Assembly (NCBI GenBank): GCA_016788885.1
Contig: JAEURX010000010.1
Coordinates: forward strand, 62,001 to 126,000
Source: Nitrospira sp.
Lineage (GTDB): Bacteria > Nitrospirota > Nitrospiria > Nitrospirales > Nitrospiraceae
Direction of reading: 5' to 3'
DNA: 64,000 nt
The notes under the pieces were generated by a model that was given only the letters and a program-made list of their open reading frames with translations, did no database searches and was not told where the DNA came from. Positions 35,898 through 44,813 of this stretch are shown one piece after another; within the stretch, counting starts at the first letter, position 1, and every line of letters begins with the position of its first letter. Both the position numbers and the translations under genes were made by a program.

Positions 35898-36071
35898 AGG
35901 TCCAGCTCTTTCCTGTGACAATGTTGTGATGCGGTGGTCTGCCTAAGGAGGGGTATGCAGGTTGTCCATAGGGAGAGTGTAGGCGTTGGGTCCTGAATTC
36001 ACAAGAAAATGAAGTAGACATGAAAGAGAAGGGAGGCTGCAGCTTCTGCGATGACCGGTCCGCTCGGGCAG

Positions 36072-36353
36072 CTACAGCACGCCTCGTTCGATCTCGTGGA
36101 GATAGAGAAACTCGGGGGCTTTCACGCCGGCCTGTTTCCGGATTTCCACCAATTCGGGCGACTCGAAGAACCGACGCGCCTGCTCCAGGGACGACCACTC
36201 GGAGAAATGCACGATCGAGTTTGCGTCCCGGTCATGCCGGAGAAGTTGGTACCTGATCTCACCTGCGTGTTTTCTGATGTCGGCAGCCCTGTCGAACACG
36301 ACTTTCCAGGCCGGGTAGGCCTCGACCTCATGAATGATCAACACGTGTGGCAT
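36072..36353 (-). CDS. ABM-like (antibiotic biosynthesis monooxygenase fold) protein
   Basis: A 93-residue dimeric α+β barrel type protein: MPHVLIIHEVEAYPAWKVVF, then EIRYQLLRHDRDANSIVHFSE and SLEQARRFFESPELVEIRKQ. This is the pattern of the ABM/cyclase-like small proteins (MPHVLIxHxVxDYxxWKxxFD). Function of this subgroup is unknown. It starts cleanly at 36353 and stands alone. Confidence 0.65.
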   Translation of the reverse strand: MPHVLIIHEVEAYPAWKVVFDRAADIRKHAGEIRYQLLRHDRDANSIVHFSEWSSLEQARRFFESPELVEIRKQAGVKAPEFLYLHEIERGVL

Positions 36354-36432
36354 CTGACATCCTGTAGTTCAGTGTCGTTGGGGCGCAGGTGGGTGCGGGG
36401 AGGGAATGAAACATACGTATCGCCCAGACCTG

Positions 36433-37050
36433 TCATCGGTTCTCGTCCTGGCGAATCCGCATGGGAGCGGTGACGGCCTGTTGCGTCAGATGGCCATGTT
36501 GCGGGGCGAGTTGCGAGAAAGTGGCCTCGTGGGCGTCCTGCACGGAAAAGCGATATTCTTTTCCCTTGGTGAATTGCGCTGGAACTTCAACGAGCACTTG
36601 CCCGACGTAGACCACGCGACCCGATTGGCTCTCGAAGACGAGATTGAGGTCTCCCCCGGTGCCGGATAAACCGGTCCGATAAAATCTTTTCATCAGATAC
36701 TGCCCTGGCCGAAGCCGGGCGAGGAATGGGCGTTCCTGCCCGGCTCTGGCTTCCAATTGGTACCGAGAGACATAGGGGCTTTCTCCATTCGGGTCCCTCG
36801 GCTGCGTTTGCACGACATCGAACTCATACATCGAGGCCTGGTCGCTGGTCGCTCTTCCGCCGGCGGAGGTTTCCTGCGTGGACCTCACCAGCACGGAACC
36901 GATCACGATACCCCATTCGGGAGCAGGCGCTGCAATCCGTTCGTTAGACATGTCGAGAGACGAGGCGCAGGCGGCGAGGCTCAAGGCCAGAGGCGCTAGT
37001 ATGGTAGAAAGAACAGGCCTCTGCAAAGTTGCGTGGTCAACAAATCTCAT
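36433..37050 (-). CDS. Hypothetical lipoprotein
   Basis: A 205-residue protein if the ATG at 37050 is used (MRFVDHATLQRPVLST); the open frame extends 12 codons further. The signal ends in a lipobox-like LSLAACASS. The mature part is β-rich (EWGIVIGSVLVRST, then YMKRFYR-like strand LRPGQYLMKRFYRTGL) with VVYVGQVLVEVPAQFTKGKE. The layout is typical of outer-membrane lipoproteins with a β-sandwich. No named family recognised. Confidence 0.6.
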   Translation of the reverse strand: MRFVDHATLQRPVLSTILAPLALSLAACASSLDMSNERIAAPAPEWGIVIGSVLVRSTQETSAGGRATSDQASMYEFDVVQTQPRDPNGESPYVSRYQLEARAGQERPFLARLRPGQYLMKRFYRTGLSGTGGDLNLVFESQSGRVVYVGQVLVEVPAQFTKGKEYRFSVQDAHEATFSQLAPQHGHLTQQAVTAPMRIRQDENR

Positions 37051-37107
37051 GCTTCGCACTATCTCTGGTTGAGCGGCCTCAGTCAAGAGATGGGAAGCGT
37101 CCAGCCA

Positions 37108-37425
37108 TCAGGTTTCGCGCTCGAAGGCCTGTCGGATCGCCGCCAGATTGGGTTTCGACATGGTCAAGATCGCCTCCATCACGCGTTCTGCCCTGGCGGG
37201 ATCCTTCTCCCGTAGCATGTCGTTCCAGTCCGGCGACACGATTTGCCAGGAGAGGCCGAACTTATCCTTCAGCCAGCCGCAGGGGCCTTCCTCTCCGCCG
37301 TCCGACAACTTAGCCCACATCTCGTCGATGTCGGCCTGGTTCCGGCACTTCACCATCATCGAAATAGCTTCGGAGAACCTGAAGAGCGGACCGCCGTTGA
37401 GCGCGACGAATTCCTGGCCATCCAA
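37108..37425 (-). pseudogene. PhnB-like glyoxalase-fold gene, 5′-truncated
   Basis: The 105 residues DGQEFVALNGGPLFRFSEAIS, MVKCRNQADIDEMWAKLSDG, GGEEGPCGWLKDKFGLSWQI and SPDWNDML match the C-terminal two-thirds of PhnB/3-demethylubiquinone-methyltransferase-like VOC proteins (normally about 150-165 residues). The N-terminal 50-60 residues, including the first metal-binding strand, are missing: upstream codons give unrelated sequence and a stop about 18 codons back. The only available start is TTG. The lost part coincides with the promoter of the divergent gene at 37496, so the gene was probably cut when that gene arrived. Confidence 0.65.
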
Positions 37426-37438
37426 CTCAGATGACCGA

Positions 37439-37467
37439 TTACATCGCGTAGACCTGTCCGCTATAAT
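37439..37467 (+). promoter_or_regulatory. σ70-type promoter for the gene at 37496
   Basis: TTACAT (37439-37444), 17-base spacer, TATAAT (37462-37467), the consensus -10. The start point would be near 37474, about 22 bases before the ATG at 37496, with GAGGAGG at 37483-37489 as the ribosome site. Confidence 0.7.
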
Positions 37468-37495
37468 GCGCCCGAACTTTTAGAGGAGGCCTGTT

Positions 37496-37798
37496 ATGGC
37501 ATTTAATCAGGTCGGAGATTTCTGGTTGGCGCCCGGTGAATCCACCCGTATCCATCTCGCCCTTGGGGGCCTGGTCAATGAAGCGGAGTGGGGAGGGTTC
37601 GATTTCGGCGCTCAATGGATCATGGCCGACGGCGTCGGGATCAACCCGGTGCGGCTCATGGTCAGCGAGCATACCAAGGAAAAGAAGCCCATTCGCCTGC
37701 ATCCCGGTTCACCGAGTCCGATCGTCTATTCGGTCACGGTGACCAACATCGGCGAGGAGTTGGCCCATTTTACGATTCAGGGCGGCGGGAACGTGTAA
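37496..37798 (+). CDS. Hypothetical β-rich protein
   Basis: A 100-residue protein with a strong promoter and ribosome site (GAGGAGG). FWLAPGESTRIHLALGGLVN followed by WGGFDFGAQWIMADG, and YSVTVTNIGEELAHFTIQGG, indicate an immunoglobulin-like or CARDB-like β-sandwich. No signal peptide, so cytoplasmic. No family recognised. It is followed 21 bases later by another small gene, forming a two-gene unit. Confidence 0.65.
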   Translation: MAFNQVGDFWLAPGESTRIHLALGGLVNEAEWGGFDFGAQWIMADGVGINPVRLMVSEHTKEKKPIRLHPGSPSPIVYSVTVTNIGEELAHFTIQGGGNV

Positions 37799-37819
37799 AC
37801 GTTTCGAAGGAGGGTGCAC

Positions 37820-38083
37820 GTGAAAGCGAAGCGGACCATGCATGTGCTGACAGATAAAAAGGGCGCGATCGTGGGAGGCGGCTTGCTCACTCCCGGCAAG
37901 GATCACAAGGGCAAACCGGTGCACATCCGGATCGAGCCGATGAAAGGGCAGTCGTTGAAAGAAGTTACCGTGCCGGCCGAACTCGCGCGTTTGGAAGGAG
38001 CGGACTTCTTCAGCCGGTTGATGTGCGAGTTTCATCTGCCACGCGGCAAGAAGGAACTGGTACGGAAAGCCACCAAACGGTAA
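37820..38083 (+). CDS. Hypothetical basic small protein
   Basis: An 87-residue basic protein. GTG 37820 is preferred because AAGGAGG (37807-37813) lies six bases upstream; an ATG at 37838 is also possible. HVLTDKKGAIVGGGLLTPGK and VHIRIEPMKGQSLKEVTVPA suggest a β-rich fold, ending in a basic tail (RGKKELVRKATKR). No family recognised. Co-transcribed with the gene at 37496. Confidence 0.6.
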   Translation: MKAKRTMHVLTDKKGAIVGGGLLTPGKDHKGKPVHIRIEPMKGQSLKEVTVPAELARLEGADFFSRLMCEFHLPRGKKELVRKATKR

Positions 38084-38806
38084 TCCGGTGGTACTCGGCG
38101 CCAGTTCGGAGAGCTATTGAGCGACCCTGGCGTTAGGCCGAGGTCCCGCCATTCTTTGCCACAAAGGCTCCTACCTTCGCGATCAATATCGAAAGCACGG
38201 TAATCATACCGAACCTCACGATTCCGAGCGGCAAGAGGTTGCCGGGACCTTGTGTCCGCAGCATGCAGGTCATGTGTCCGGCGAGGGGCGCAGCTCCCCA
38301 ACATCAGGGTGTGTTGGGTTCAGGGTGCCCAAGAACGGTGGACAGTGCACAGACCACCGCAAGGCCGAGAGGCCAATACAGATCGGAATGCAGAGCCTCG
38401 CGTCTATAAGAAACTCCCCAAAGGAGGACTCCACACGACGATCCCACCGGTCACCGCTGCCACATAGAGCCAGATATCACGCCTTATCGAGCGCCCCCTT
38501 GCCGAATATGAGCGAATGGCTCGATCCAGTCTCGTCGTCAGGCTCGCGGTCTTGCCGGATCGCTATAAGCATAGTGCGCCATTTGACGTTCAGGCCATCG
38601 ATGTTGGGCAGCTGAACGAAGCACGGCAGCGAAGGTACTGAAGGTAATAGCCGCCAGCTCGACAGACTCAATGGGCGCACAGAGCGACCCGTGCGAGTTC
38701 GCTCAAAGTTCATGCGGCGGCGTCGCAATATCGAACAATTGTGCAACGCGTAGGCAGGCATACGGATTGCTCAGAAGCTGGTCGTAGACGACTTGCTTTC
38801 CGGTAT
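38084..38806. pseudogene. Degraded sequence with fragments of a small membrane protein
   Basis: About 720 bases lacking an intact gene. Read on the minus strand, hydrophobic fragments appear in different frames: RDIWLYVAAVTGGIVVWS (near 38470), DLYWPLGLAVVCALSTVLG (near 38370) and RFGMITVLSILIAKVGAFVA with a stop (near 38170). Together they look like successive transmembrane helices of one protein broken by frameshifts. No family could be named, and the pattern could also be chance in part. Confidence 0.35.
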
Positions 38807-39946
38807 ATGCTGCGTATGTCTCATCAACGTCGACCATTTCCCATGCTCCCTTGCATCGTTGTACTGGTTGTGATCGTTCCTGGGCTCTCGTTCTGTCTTC
38901 TCGGCCTCTTGGAGTTGATGCTCGAAAGGGAGCATGCCAGGCAGTGGACGGAACTCTCGATGCAGTTCAAGCCATTCTATTGGTGGCATTTTGTGACTCA
39001 TGATGGGCGAGACCTCGGGTATGAGCATAAGGGGCCGCTACAACTCGCACTACACCCGTTTGCGATTTACGCCAATTTGCCAAATCAGCATTCCGATCAT
39101 TTTTCAACCGATGCACACGGTTTTCGAATCAGTGGAGGTGATCGATCACTCGATACGCCTGCGCGAGTGGTCTTGGTGGGAGGGTCCACGGCGTTCGGGA
39201 CGGGCCTCGAGAGCGATAGAGAGACGGTCGCGTCTCAGCTTGCACAACGCCTGAACGTGGAGGTCATCAATGCCGCCGTGATCGGCCATGGCTCAGGACA
39301 AGAACTCACCTATCTGCTGACCGAGTTAGTGGATTTACACCCTGACGTGGTCATCGCATTGGATGGGTGGAATGACTATTACAAGCACCTTGAGGTTCGT
39401 GATCCGCATCTGCTCGGGATGAACGGGTTCGATGAGATCGAGGACCAGTTGGTTGCCTCGGCACAGCTCAGTGACTCCGCGCTGCTCACTCGTCTCTACG
39501 CCCTTCCCCGTATAGTGTTCCCGCGACTTGTCACTCGCGTACGACACTCGCGAATCGGACTCTGGATGGGGTGGTTCACGCGAGAGGAGATACCGCCGCA
39601 GCCGCTGGATCTGGCCGCAAGCCGTTATGCCGACAATCTCATCAAGATGCATAAACTTGGAGGCGCATTTGACTTTCAATTTCTTGCGGTCATGCAGCCG
39701 GACGTGGATCGCGGGGCAGACTATCAACGGTTCCGTGCGAGGGCCGAGTCTCTGTTGGCTCGTGAAGGCGTGAGGGTTTTGAACCTGGGGGAGCGTCAGG
39801 AATTTCTTCCCTCCATGTTCCTCGATACGATGCACCTTGACGGAGCCGGACACGGTCTTATGGCAGACCTCATTGCTCGAACGATTCGACACGAACATCT
39901 GTTGGCCAGCGCGCAGGGGACAATCGTCCCGGAAGTCATCCGGTGA
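38807..39946 (+). CDS. SGNH/GDSL-type hydrolase, membrane anchored
   Basis: A 379-residue protein from ATG 38807 (ATG 38816 is an alternative; neither has a clear ribosome site). Residues 14-36 are one transmembrane segment (LPCIVVLVVIVPGLSFCLLG). The SGNH blocks are present: LVGGSTAFGTG (nucleophile S127), INAAVIGHGSGQE, ALDGWNDYY (block III Asn) and DTMHLDGAGH (Asp/His pair). Such enzymes deacetylate or deacylate polysaccharides or lipids in the envelope; the substrate is not evident. The first part resembles acyltransferase-3/alginate-type SGNH proteins with a membrane stalk. Confidence 0.8.
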   Translation: MLRMSHQRRPFPMLPCIVVLVVIVPGLSFCLLGLLELMLEREHARQWTELSMQFKPFYWWHFVTHDGRDLGYEHKGPLQLALHPFAIYANLPNQHSDHFSTDAHGFRISGGDRSLDTPARVVLVGGSTAFGTGLESDRETVASQLAQRLNVEVINAAVIGHGSGQELTYLLTELVDLHPDVVIALDGWNDYYKHLEVRDPHLLGMNGFDEIEDQLVASAQLSDSALLTRLYALPRIVFPRLVTRVRHSRIGLWMGWFTREEIPPQPLDLAASRYADNLIKMHKLGGAFDFQFLAVMQPDVDRGADYQRFRARAESLLAREGVRVLNLGERQEFLPSMFLDTMHLDGAGHGLMADLIARTIRHEHLLASAQGTIVPEVIR

Positions 39947-40217
39947 TCGACTCGTGTGAAAGCGATCCCTCAAGAGGCAGGTGCGCGTGATCAACGATCG
40001 TCAGGCAGTGTGAAGTTGCGCCATCCGTCTGGTTTTGGGAAGGGGCGGCCATAGGCGCTGAGAGAATATGCTCGTGGCCTGATGGGGCGAAGTTGGCTTG
40101 ATACACATCCGGTTGCCCCGGTCATGCGTTGAAGGAGTCCTGCAACATTCGATGCGATGTCTCGGTTGAACCAAGCCGCAATACCTGCCGAACTCGCGCG
40201 AATGGAATCCGTTCCGC

Positions 40218-40736
40218 TCACTCGCGTACCCGTTCGGGCCTGAGGGCGGGACGTCCCCGCTGCAGGAGGAACCAGCCGTAGCACAGGAACAGCACCGTGA
40301 AGTTTGGGATGAGGATGGCCGACTGGTTCCATTGCCACCCGTCGAATTTCCAATCAAAAAGCGGCCAGAGAAACGGCGTCGGGAAGAAAGCAAAGGAATG
40401 GGTGGGAATGTCGACCAACACGTGCAAGCCCCAGGCGCCGAGCTCCCAGACCGGCTTCTTTGTGAGAGCCCAGAGCAGGGCAAAGACGGCAAGAAACAGC
40501 ACGAAACTATGGGTGACATTGTAGAGATGATGCACATAGGGCGGGATGGTGGATTCCGGCGGTGTCCCATGGCTGAAATCCGGCTGCGGCGACAGCCCCA
40601 GCGCGGCGGCGACCCACAGGATGCCGAACGAGAACAGATCCGGCGCCAGACCGATTGCGAAGGCCAGCCAAAAGCTCGCGCGACTCTTCCGCCCGAAAGC
40701 CAACGCGCCCCATAGGCCGTGAGATACGATATCCAT
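40218..40736 (-). CDS. Membrane-bound metal-dependent hydrolase-like protein
   Basis: A 172-residue membrane protein. MDIVSHGLWGALAFGRKSRA and FWLAFAIGLAPDLFSFGILW match the YdjM/DUF457-type membrane hydrolases, where the early His (H6) and an Asp in GLAPDL are conserved; HVLVDIPTHSFAFFPTPFL supplies later His/Asp. Strong ribosome site (AAGGAGCGG) before 40736. Enzyme activity in this family is poorly known. Confidence 0.7.
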   Translation of the reverse strand: MDIVSHGLWGALAFGRKSRASFWLAFAIGLAPDLFSFGILWVAAALGLSPQPDFSHGTPPESTIPPYVHHLYNVTHSFVLFLAVFALLWALTKKPVWELGAWGLHVLVDIPTHSFAFFPTPFLWPLFDWKFDGWQWNQSAILIPNFTVLFLCYGWFLLQRGRPALRPERVRE

Positions 40737-40895
40737 GCTTCGCCGCTCCTTACCGGATTAGCCGCGCACTCATTATAATGGGAGCTGTGACGATGAGGCC
40801 ACTTCGCGATGGTTCTAACGCCGAAACGGGCGGCAGCGGCGAAATGTTCTCACGATCGTGGCCGCTCCCATCAGCGGCGCCATACCGCGAACGAC

Positions 40896-41333
40896 TCAGA
40901 CGAATCGGCTGCGTTCTTCGGCAGTGGGGACCCGGCAAGATGGGGCCTTGCCCATAAGTCGGTAGCGGTGGCGCGCCACATAGTTGTACATCACGTCGCG
41001 CAGGGGGCGGGGTATCAGGCAGAATAGCGAGAGCAACGGCCAGCCGCCGGAAAGTTGTCGGACGATTCTCAAGGCCGCGGTGGATTTGGTAAACACGCGG
41101 CCGCGTTCCAGCAGAACAAACGTCTCGAAATCCCGGGCGGGCAATTCGAGCAGCTTCAGCAACTCCTGGCCCTTATCGGATTGCAGGGTGGCGAAGTGAA
41201 AGCGGCCTCGGTCGCGAGCCATCGTGAAATTGATCCAGGCATTGCACCAGTTGCAGATGCCGTCGAAGACAATCACCCGCTCCAGCCCCGCCCATTCATG
41301 TGTCGTGGGATCGATTCTCAGGCTCATGCGCAT
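40896..41333 (-). CDS. DCC-family thiol-disulfide oxidoreductase-like protein (DUF393)
   Basis: A 145-residue protein. VIVFDGICNWCNAWINF holds the defining DxxCxxC motif (D24, C27, C30), followed by FHFATLQSDKGQELL, FETFVLLERGRVFTKSTAAL and a PLRDVMYNYVARHRYRLMG end, all standard for the DCC/YuxK family. The fold is thioredoxin-like; natural partners are unknown. The open frame extends far upstream but that part is not family sequence. Two overlapping ATG codons at 41333/41336 make the exact start uncertain. Confidence 0.87.
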   Translation of the reverse strand: MRMSLRIDPTTHEWAGLERVIVFDGICNWCNAWINFTMARDRGRFHFATLQSDKGQELLKLLELPARDFETFVLLERGRVFTKSTAALRIVRQLSGGWPLLSLFCLIPRPLRDVMYNYVARHRYRLMGKAPSCRVPTAEERSRFV

Positions 41334-41870
41334 CATTGTACCCGACTGAGCTGCAAAACGGCGGCGGCAGTTCCTGCGGGCTTCCTTGCCCATTTGGGGG
41401 TGAGGGCGTGCGTGATGGTTCCGTTCCTGTAGATATCTCTTACGGTACGGACGTCGCCCCGTCGTTGTCTTCCCCAGGAGGACTCGGCTGGAACGGTTTC
41501 GATCTGGGCTTTCATCTCTCCGGTCGTTACACGTTCGACACGGCCACGGTAAGATGGGGTTCGCCATCGTTTCCGAACTCCACGACTCCCATTCCCTCAA
41601 CCGTGTTTGCCATCCATCCAGTCGTGGTTCGTTCCGCGAGCATGTCCGCCGGAGACTTCGGGACACAATTCCGACCAGGCATGTGTCGGCTACTTCCAGG
41701 CTTGGATGCAAATCTCCAACACCCCCGCGCATACCGTTCGCTCATATTTGTTCAAGCTCTGAGAGCGGTGCCACAGCGTGGAGTGCTTTCACCGGTTCCA
41801 GTGCGACTCTCATCTGGCATGCGGGAGGAAAAACCTGATGCGGAAGGCGAGGAAGTAGGCGCGGCGATAC
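41334..41870. other. Intergenic region, no gene supported
   Basis: About 540 bases between two minus-strand genes. Open frames exist on both strands but none carries family sequence, a ribosome site, or convincing codon use. I see no repeat or terminator worth naming. Confidence 0.45.
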
Positions 41871-42587
41871 TCAGTGGACAGCGGCGGCCTTGACGAGATG
41901 CCAGAGATTCTCGGCGAGCCACCGTGAATCTTTAAAGAGGTGTGCCAGTTCAGAGGTCACGATGAAAAATGCGGGATAGAACAGGTGCGGGCTGGAGTGG
42001 CTCCACTTCAGGATGTCGTCGAGTAATGGTCGGCTCAGGCCGCGGCATTTCCAGGTTATGATCACGGCGGTCACGCCCAGCAGCGCTCCCGATAGAATAT
42101 CGGTCGGAAAGTGGAGGCCGAGATAGACGCGCGGCAAGGAGACCAGCACGGCCGCGTGAAGAAACCCGAACAGACCGATCATCGGAGAGACCAGCCACAG
42201 GCCGGTTGCAAGGGCGAAAAAGAGGGACGCATGGTCGCTCGGGAACGAACTCCACCCTGCTAGGAAGTCGGCCGGCATGGAATAGGGAAGGGTGAACTGC
42301 AGGGTGGCAGTGTGAATCGGTCTGGATCGATAGGGCAGGGTGAGTTGAAGCAAGCGGGCGACTGCCACTGCGGACAGGGCGCCCACGATGGTGAGTAAGA
42401 CCGTTCGTCGATCCTCCTCCTGTCTGGGACCACGAAACCAGGCCCACCAGAGCAGCGGCAGGCAGAGATACCCTTTCAACAGGTCGCTGTCGCTGATCGT
42501 CATGATCAGACTATCGACCGTCCAGGAATGCTGGGCGAACTGATTGAAGAAGCCGAGTATGGTCTGATCGAGACTATTCATCCGCAC
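41871..42587 (-). CDS. PAP2-family phosphatase (undecaprenyl-diphosphatase-like)
   Basis: A 238-residue integral membrane phosphatase with five or six transmembrane helices. The PAP2 motifs are complete: a KxxxxxxRP-like region (QLTLPYRSRP), the SFPSDH motif in WSSFPSDHASLFFALATG, and RVYLGLHFPTDILSG with catalytic His. Such enzymes dephosphorylate undecaprenyl pyrophosphate or other lipid phosphates. Single gene. Confidence 0.87.
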   Translation of the reverse strand: MRMNSLDQTILGFFNQFAQHSWTVDSLIMTISDSDLLKGYLCLPLLWWAWFRGPRQEEDRRTVLLTIVGALSAVAVARLLQLTLPYRSRPIHTATLQFTLPYSMPADFLAGWSSFPSDHASLFFALATGLWLVSPMIGLFGFLHAAVLVSLPRVYLGLHFPTDILSGALLGVTAVIITWKCRGLSRPLLDDILKWSHSSPHLFYPAFFIVTSELAHLFKDSRWLAENLWHLVKAAAVH

Positions 42588-43339
42588 ATGATACCAATCA
42601 GAGCCCTATTGCCAAAGAAAAAGTACGTAATCAGGATAGACCAGGGGGCGGAGTTCTTCGCCCGGGAGCGATAACATACGCGAGAGGGAGTGCGGTTGTA
42701 AATGTTTAAAGGTAAGGTCGTAGAGATTTACACGGTTATCGGGACGGGAGTTAGGCCGGTGTTCGGAGGGCGAACCGTTCCTAGTCCCAGCCGCATCCAA
42801 GGTCAGTCGTGGAGATGGCTGTCTCGTATGTGAGTGTTCAGCATGGTCTGTTCGATGCTGCGGGGTGAGGTATCCAGCGCCGTATAGGCATGCAGGCTGA
42901 TGTCATACCCGAATCAGCTTCGGTAGACTGGCTTCAGATAGATCGTTCTGATGTGCGCCATGTCCTTGACGCTACAGATTACCGCCAAATCGACGCGCTG
43001 ACTCACGGACGAAGAGCAGTAGCCATTTTCCAGATCTCGATAGAGATCGTACTCATTCAATCCCACCAGTTCGTTTTCGCCCTTGTTCAGAAACGTGCCG
43101 ATGTAGCGGGCGTGTATCGAGTGGCGCCGTGTATCGATCAATCGGCGTGGCGCCTCAGCGTGACAGCATGCCTTTCCTGGCTGTGATGATTTCATCGGCA
43201 TAGGCTTTCGGACAGAGTGCAGCAATATGCATGGGACACGATTCCTTCCGGTGTGGCACATTTGGAGAATGACACCCATGCTCGCTCGAGACAGTGCGCC
43301 AACGCTCACCCGAACGGGCGCGACGCACGACTCCGAGGG
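42588..43339. other. Intergenic region with a possible frameshifted minus-strand gene
   Basis: About 750 bases without an intact gene. On the minus strand MHIAALCPKAYADEIITARK ends in a stop near 43183 with GGAAGGA upstream, and in another frame RYIGTFLNKGENELVGLNEY followed by DLYRDLENGY continues to 42914. The second fragment reads like real protein, so a frameshifted small gene is possible. No family recognised. Confidence 0.35.
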
Positions 43340-44626
43340 TCATCCCTTCTGCTTTCCATCCAGCAGACAACTCACATTCATGTCGCCCATGACATTGATC
43401 GCCGTCCGGCAGCGGTCGAGAAACCAATCCACCGTGAGCAGGACGGGAATGAACTGCACGGGCAGGCCGACGGCTGTGAAGACCATGGTCATCGTGACGA
43501 GGCCGGCCTCGGGAATGCCGGCAGCGCCGACTGAGGCAATCACGCTCGTGAGGACGACCATGAATTGTTGGTGTATGCTCAGGTCCATCCCGATCATTTG
43601 CGCAATAAACAGGGCCGCCATGGCCTCGTAGAGAGCGGTGCCGTCGTTGTTAAAATTCGCTCCGACCAATGCGCCCATGCTGGCGGATTGGTCGCGCAGG
43701 CCCACGCGATCTTTCAGGACCGCATAGGTCACCGGCATTGTGGCCGTTGAACTTGCCGTCGAGAAGGCCATGACCAGCGCGTCGCGTCCATCCCGAAGCA
43801 GTTCGCGCGGGCGCACCCACGATCCGAAGCGGATGCGGACGAGATAGTAGGTGGCCTGGATCGCGAGCGCGAGCAGCACGCTGAGCACAAAGACGCCGAG
43901 CGCCTGGAACTGTGCGAAACCCTCCGTCCCCACAATGCTCGCCACGATGCCGAACACCGCGAGGGGCACCACGGCGATGATCCAGTGCAAAATTTTAATC
44001 AGCGACTCCAGCACCAGTTCGACCAGGTGTTCGACCGTACCGAGGGGGCGGTGACGTTCCGTGCGCAGGGCCATGCCGAAGGCCACCGCGACGAAGATGA
44101 CACCAATCACCTTCCCGTCGTCACCCAGCGGACCCAGCAGGCTTTTCGGCACGTTTTCAATAAATGCCACGAGTGGGTTGACCGTAGCTGTAGTTTCGAC
44201 GGAAGGTTCTGACGGGGCGAGTCCCGCACCCCGCCCCGGTTGGATTACATTGGCGACGGTCAGCCCGATGGTGATTGCCACCAGCGTATTCATCAATAAC
44301 AACCGTGGAAGGCGTACGGCTAGTGGTCCGCCGAGATGTGTTGTCATGAACGTGTGCACAATCGCCGCAAGAATCAGCGGCGGCGCCAGCGCGCCGAGAA
44401 GGCGAAGTACGAGCTTGCCGGGCACTGCCAGAAAGGCCGCCTGGTTTCCCAATAGAAGCCCGGTTGCGACGCCCAATATCACGCCGATGATGATACGTCC
44501 ATACAGCGGGAGGTTGTGCCATGCTGCGACCAGGCCCGTGTGCGAAGTTACGACGGCCCTGTGCTCCAACGTGGGATCATCCACGAACTGGTACTCCGAT
44601 GCGTGGTTCCTCAGGGACATGCGCAA
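43340..44626 (-). CDS. Dicarboxylate/amino acid:cation symporter (DAACS)
   Basis: A 428-residue membrane carrier. Core motifs of the GltP/DctA family: AFSTASSTATMPVTYAVL (serine-rich re-entrant loop HP1), VGANFNNDGTALYEA (NMDGT-type TM7 motif, here NNDGT) and SVGAAGIPEAGLVTMTMVF (HP2). Nine or more hydrophobic segments are visible. It takes up C4-dicarboxylates or acidic amino acids with Na+ or H+. The N-terminal 30 residues are polar and non-conserved, so the start could be slightly further in. Confidence 0.9.
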   Translation of the reverse strand: MRMSLRNHASEYQFVDDPTLEHRAVVTSHTGLVAAWHNLPLYGRIIIGVILGVATGLLLGNQAAFLAVPGKLVLRLLGALAPPLILAAIVHTFMTTHLGGPLAVRLPRLLLMNTLVAITIGLTVANVIQPGRGAGLAPSEPSVETTATVNPLVAFIENVPKSLLGPLGDDGKVIGVIFVAVAFGMALRTERHRPLGTVEHLVELVLESLIKILHWIIAVVPLAVFGIVASIVGTEGFAQFQALGVFVLSVLLALAIQATYYLVRIRFGSWVRPRELLRDGRDALVMAFSTASSTATMPVTYAVLKDRVGLRDQSASMGALVGANFNNDGTALYEAMAALFIAQMIGMDLSIHQQFMVVLTSVIASVGAAGIPEAGLVTMTMVFTAVGLPVQFIPVLLTVDWFLDRCRTAINVMGDMNVSCLLDGKQKG

Positions 44627-44813
44627 TCCGCTAATCGGATTGTGCCCAGATCTAGCCTGCTACGGTGTTGTGGATACTAGCAGATCTGATTCGGCCGGGG
44701 CGAAATGAATGGGGGGAGCCGCGATGGATGTCTCACATGTTGAAATATAACAATCGGCCGATGAATGTATGGGCGGGTGAGGCGAATTGATGAGTTGGTG
44801 CGCAGAAGGGCTG

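Noticed and set aside
40001-40570. Long minus-strand frame near the DUF457-like gene
   Set aside because: It overlaps the membrane hydrolase in another frame and has the Ser/Arg/Pro-rich look of an out-of-frame reading.
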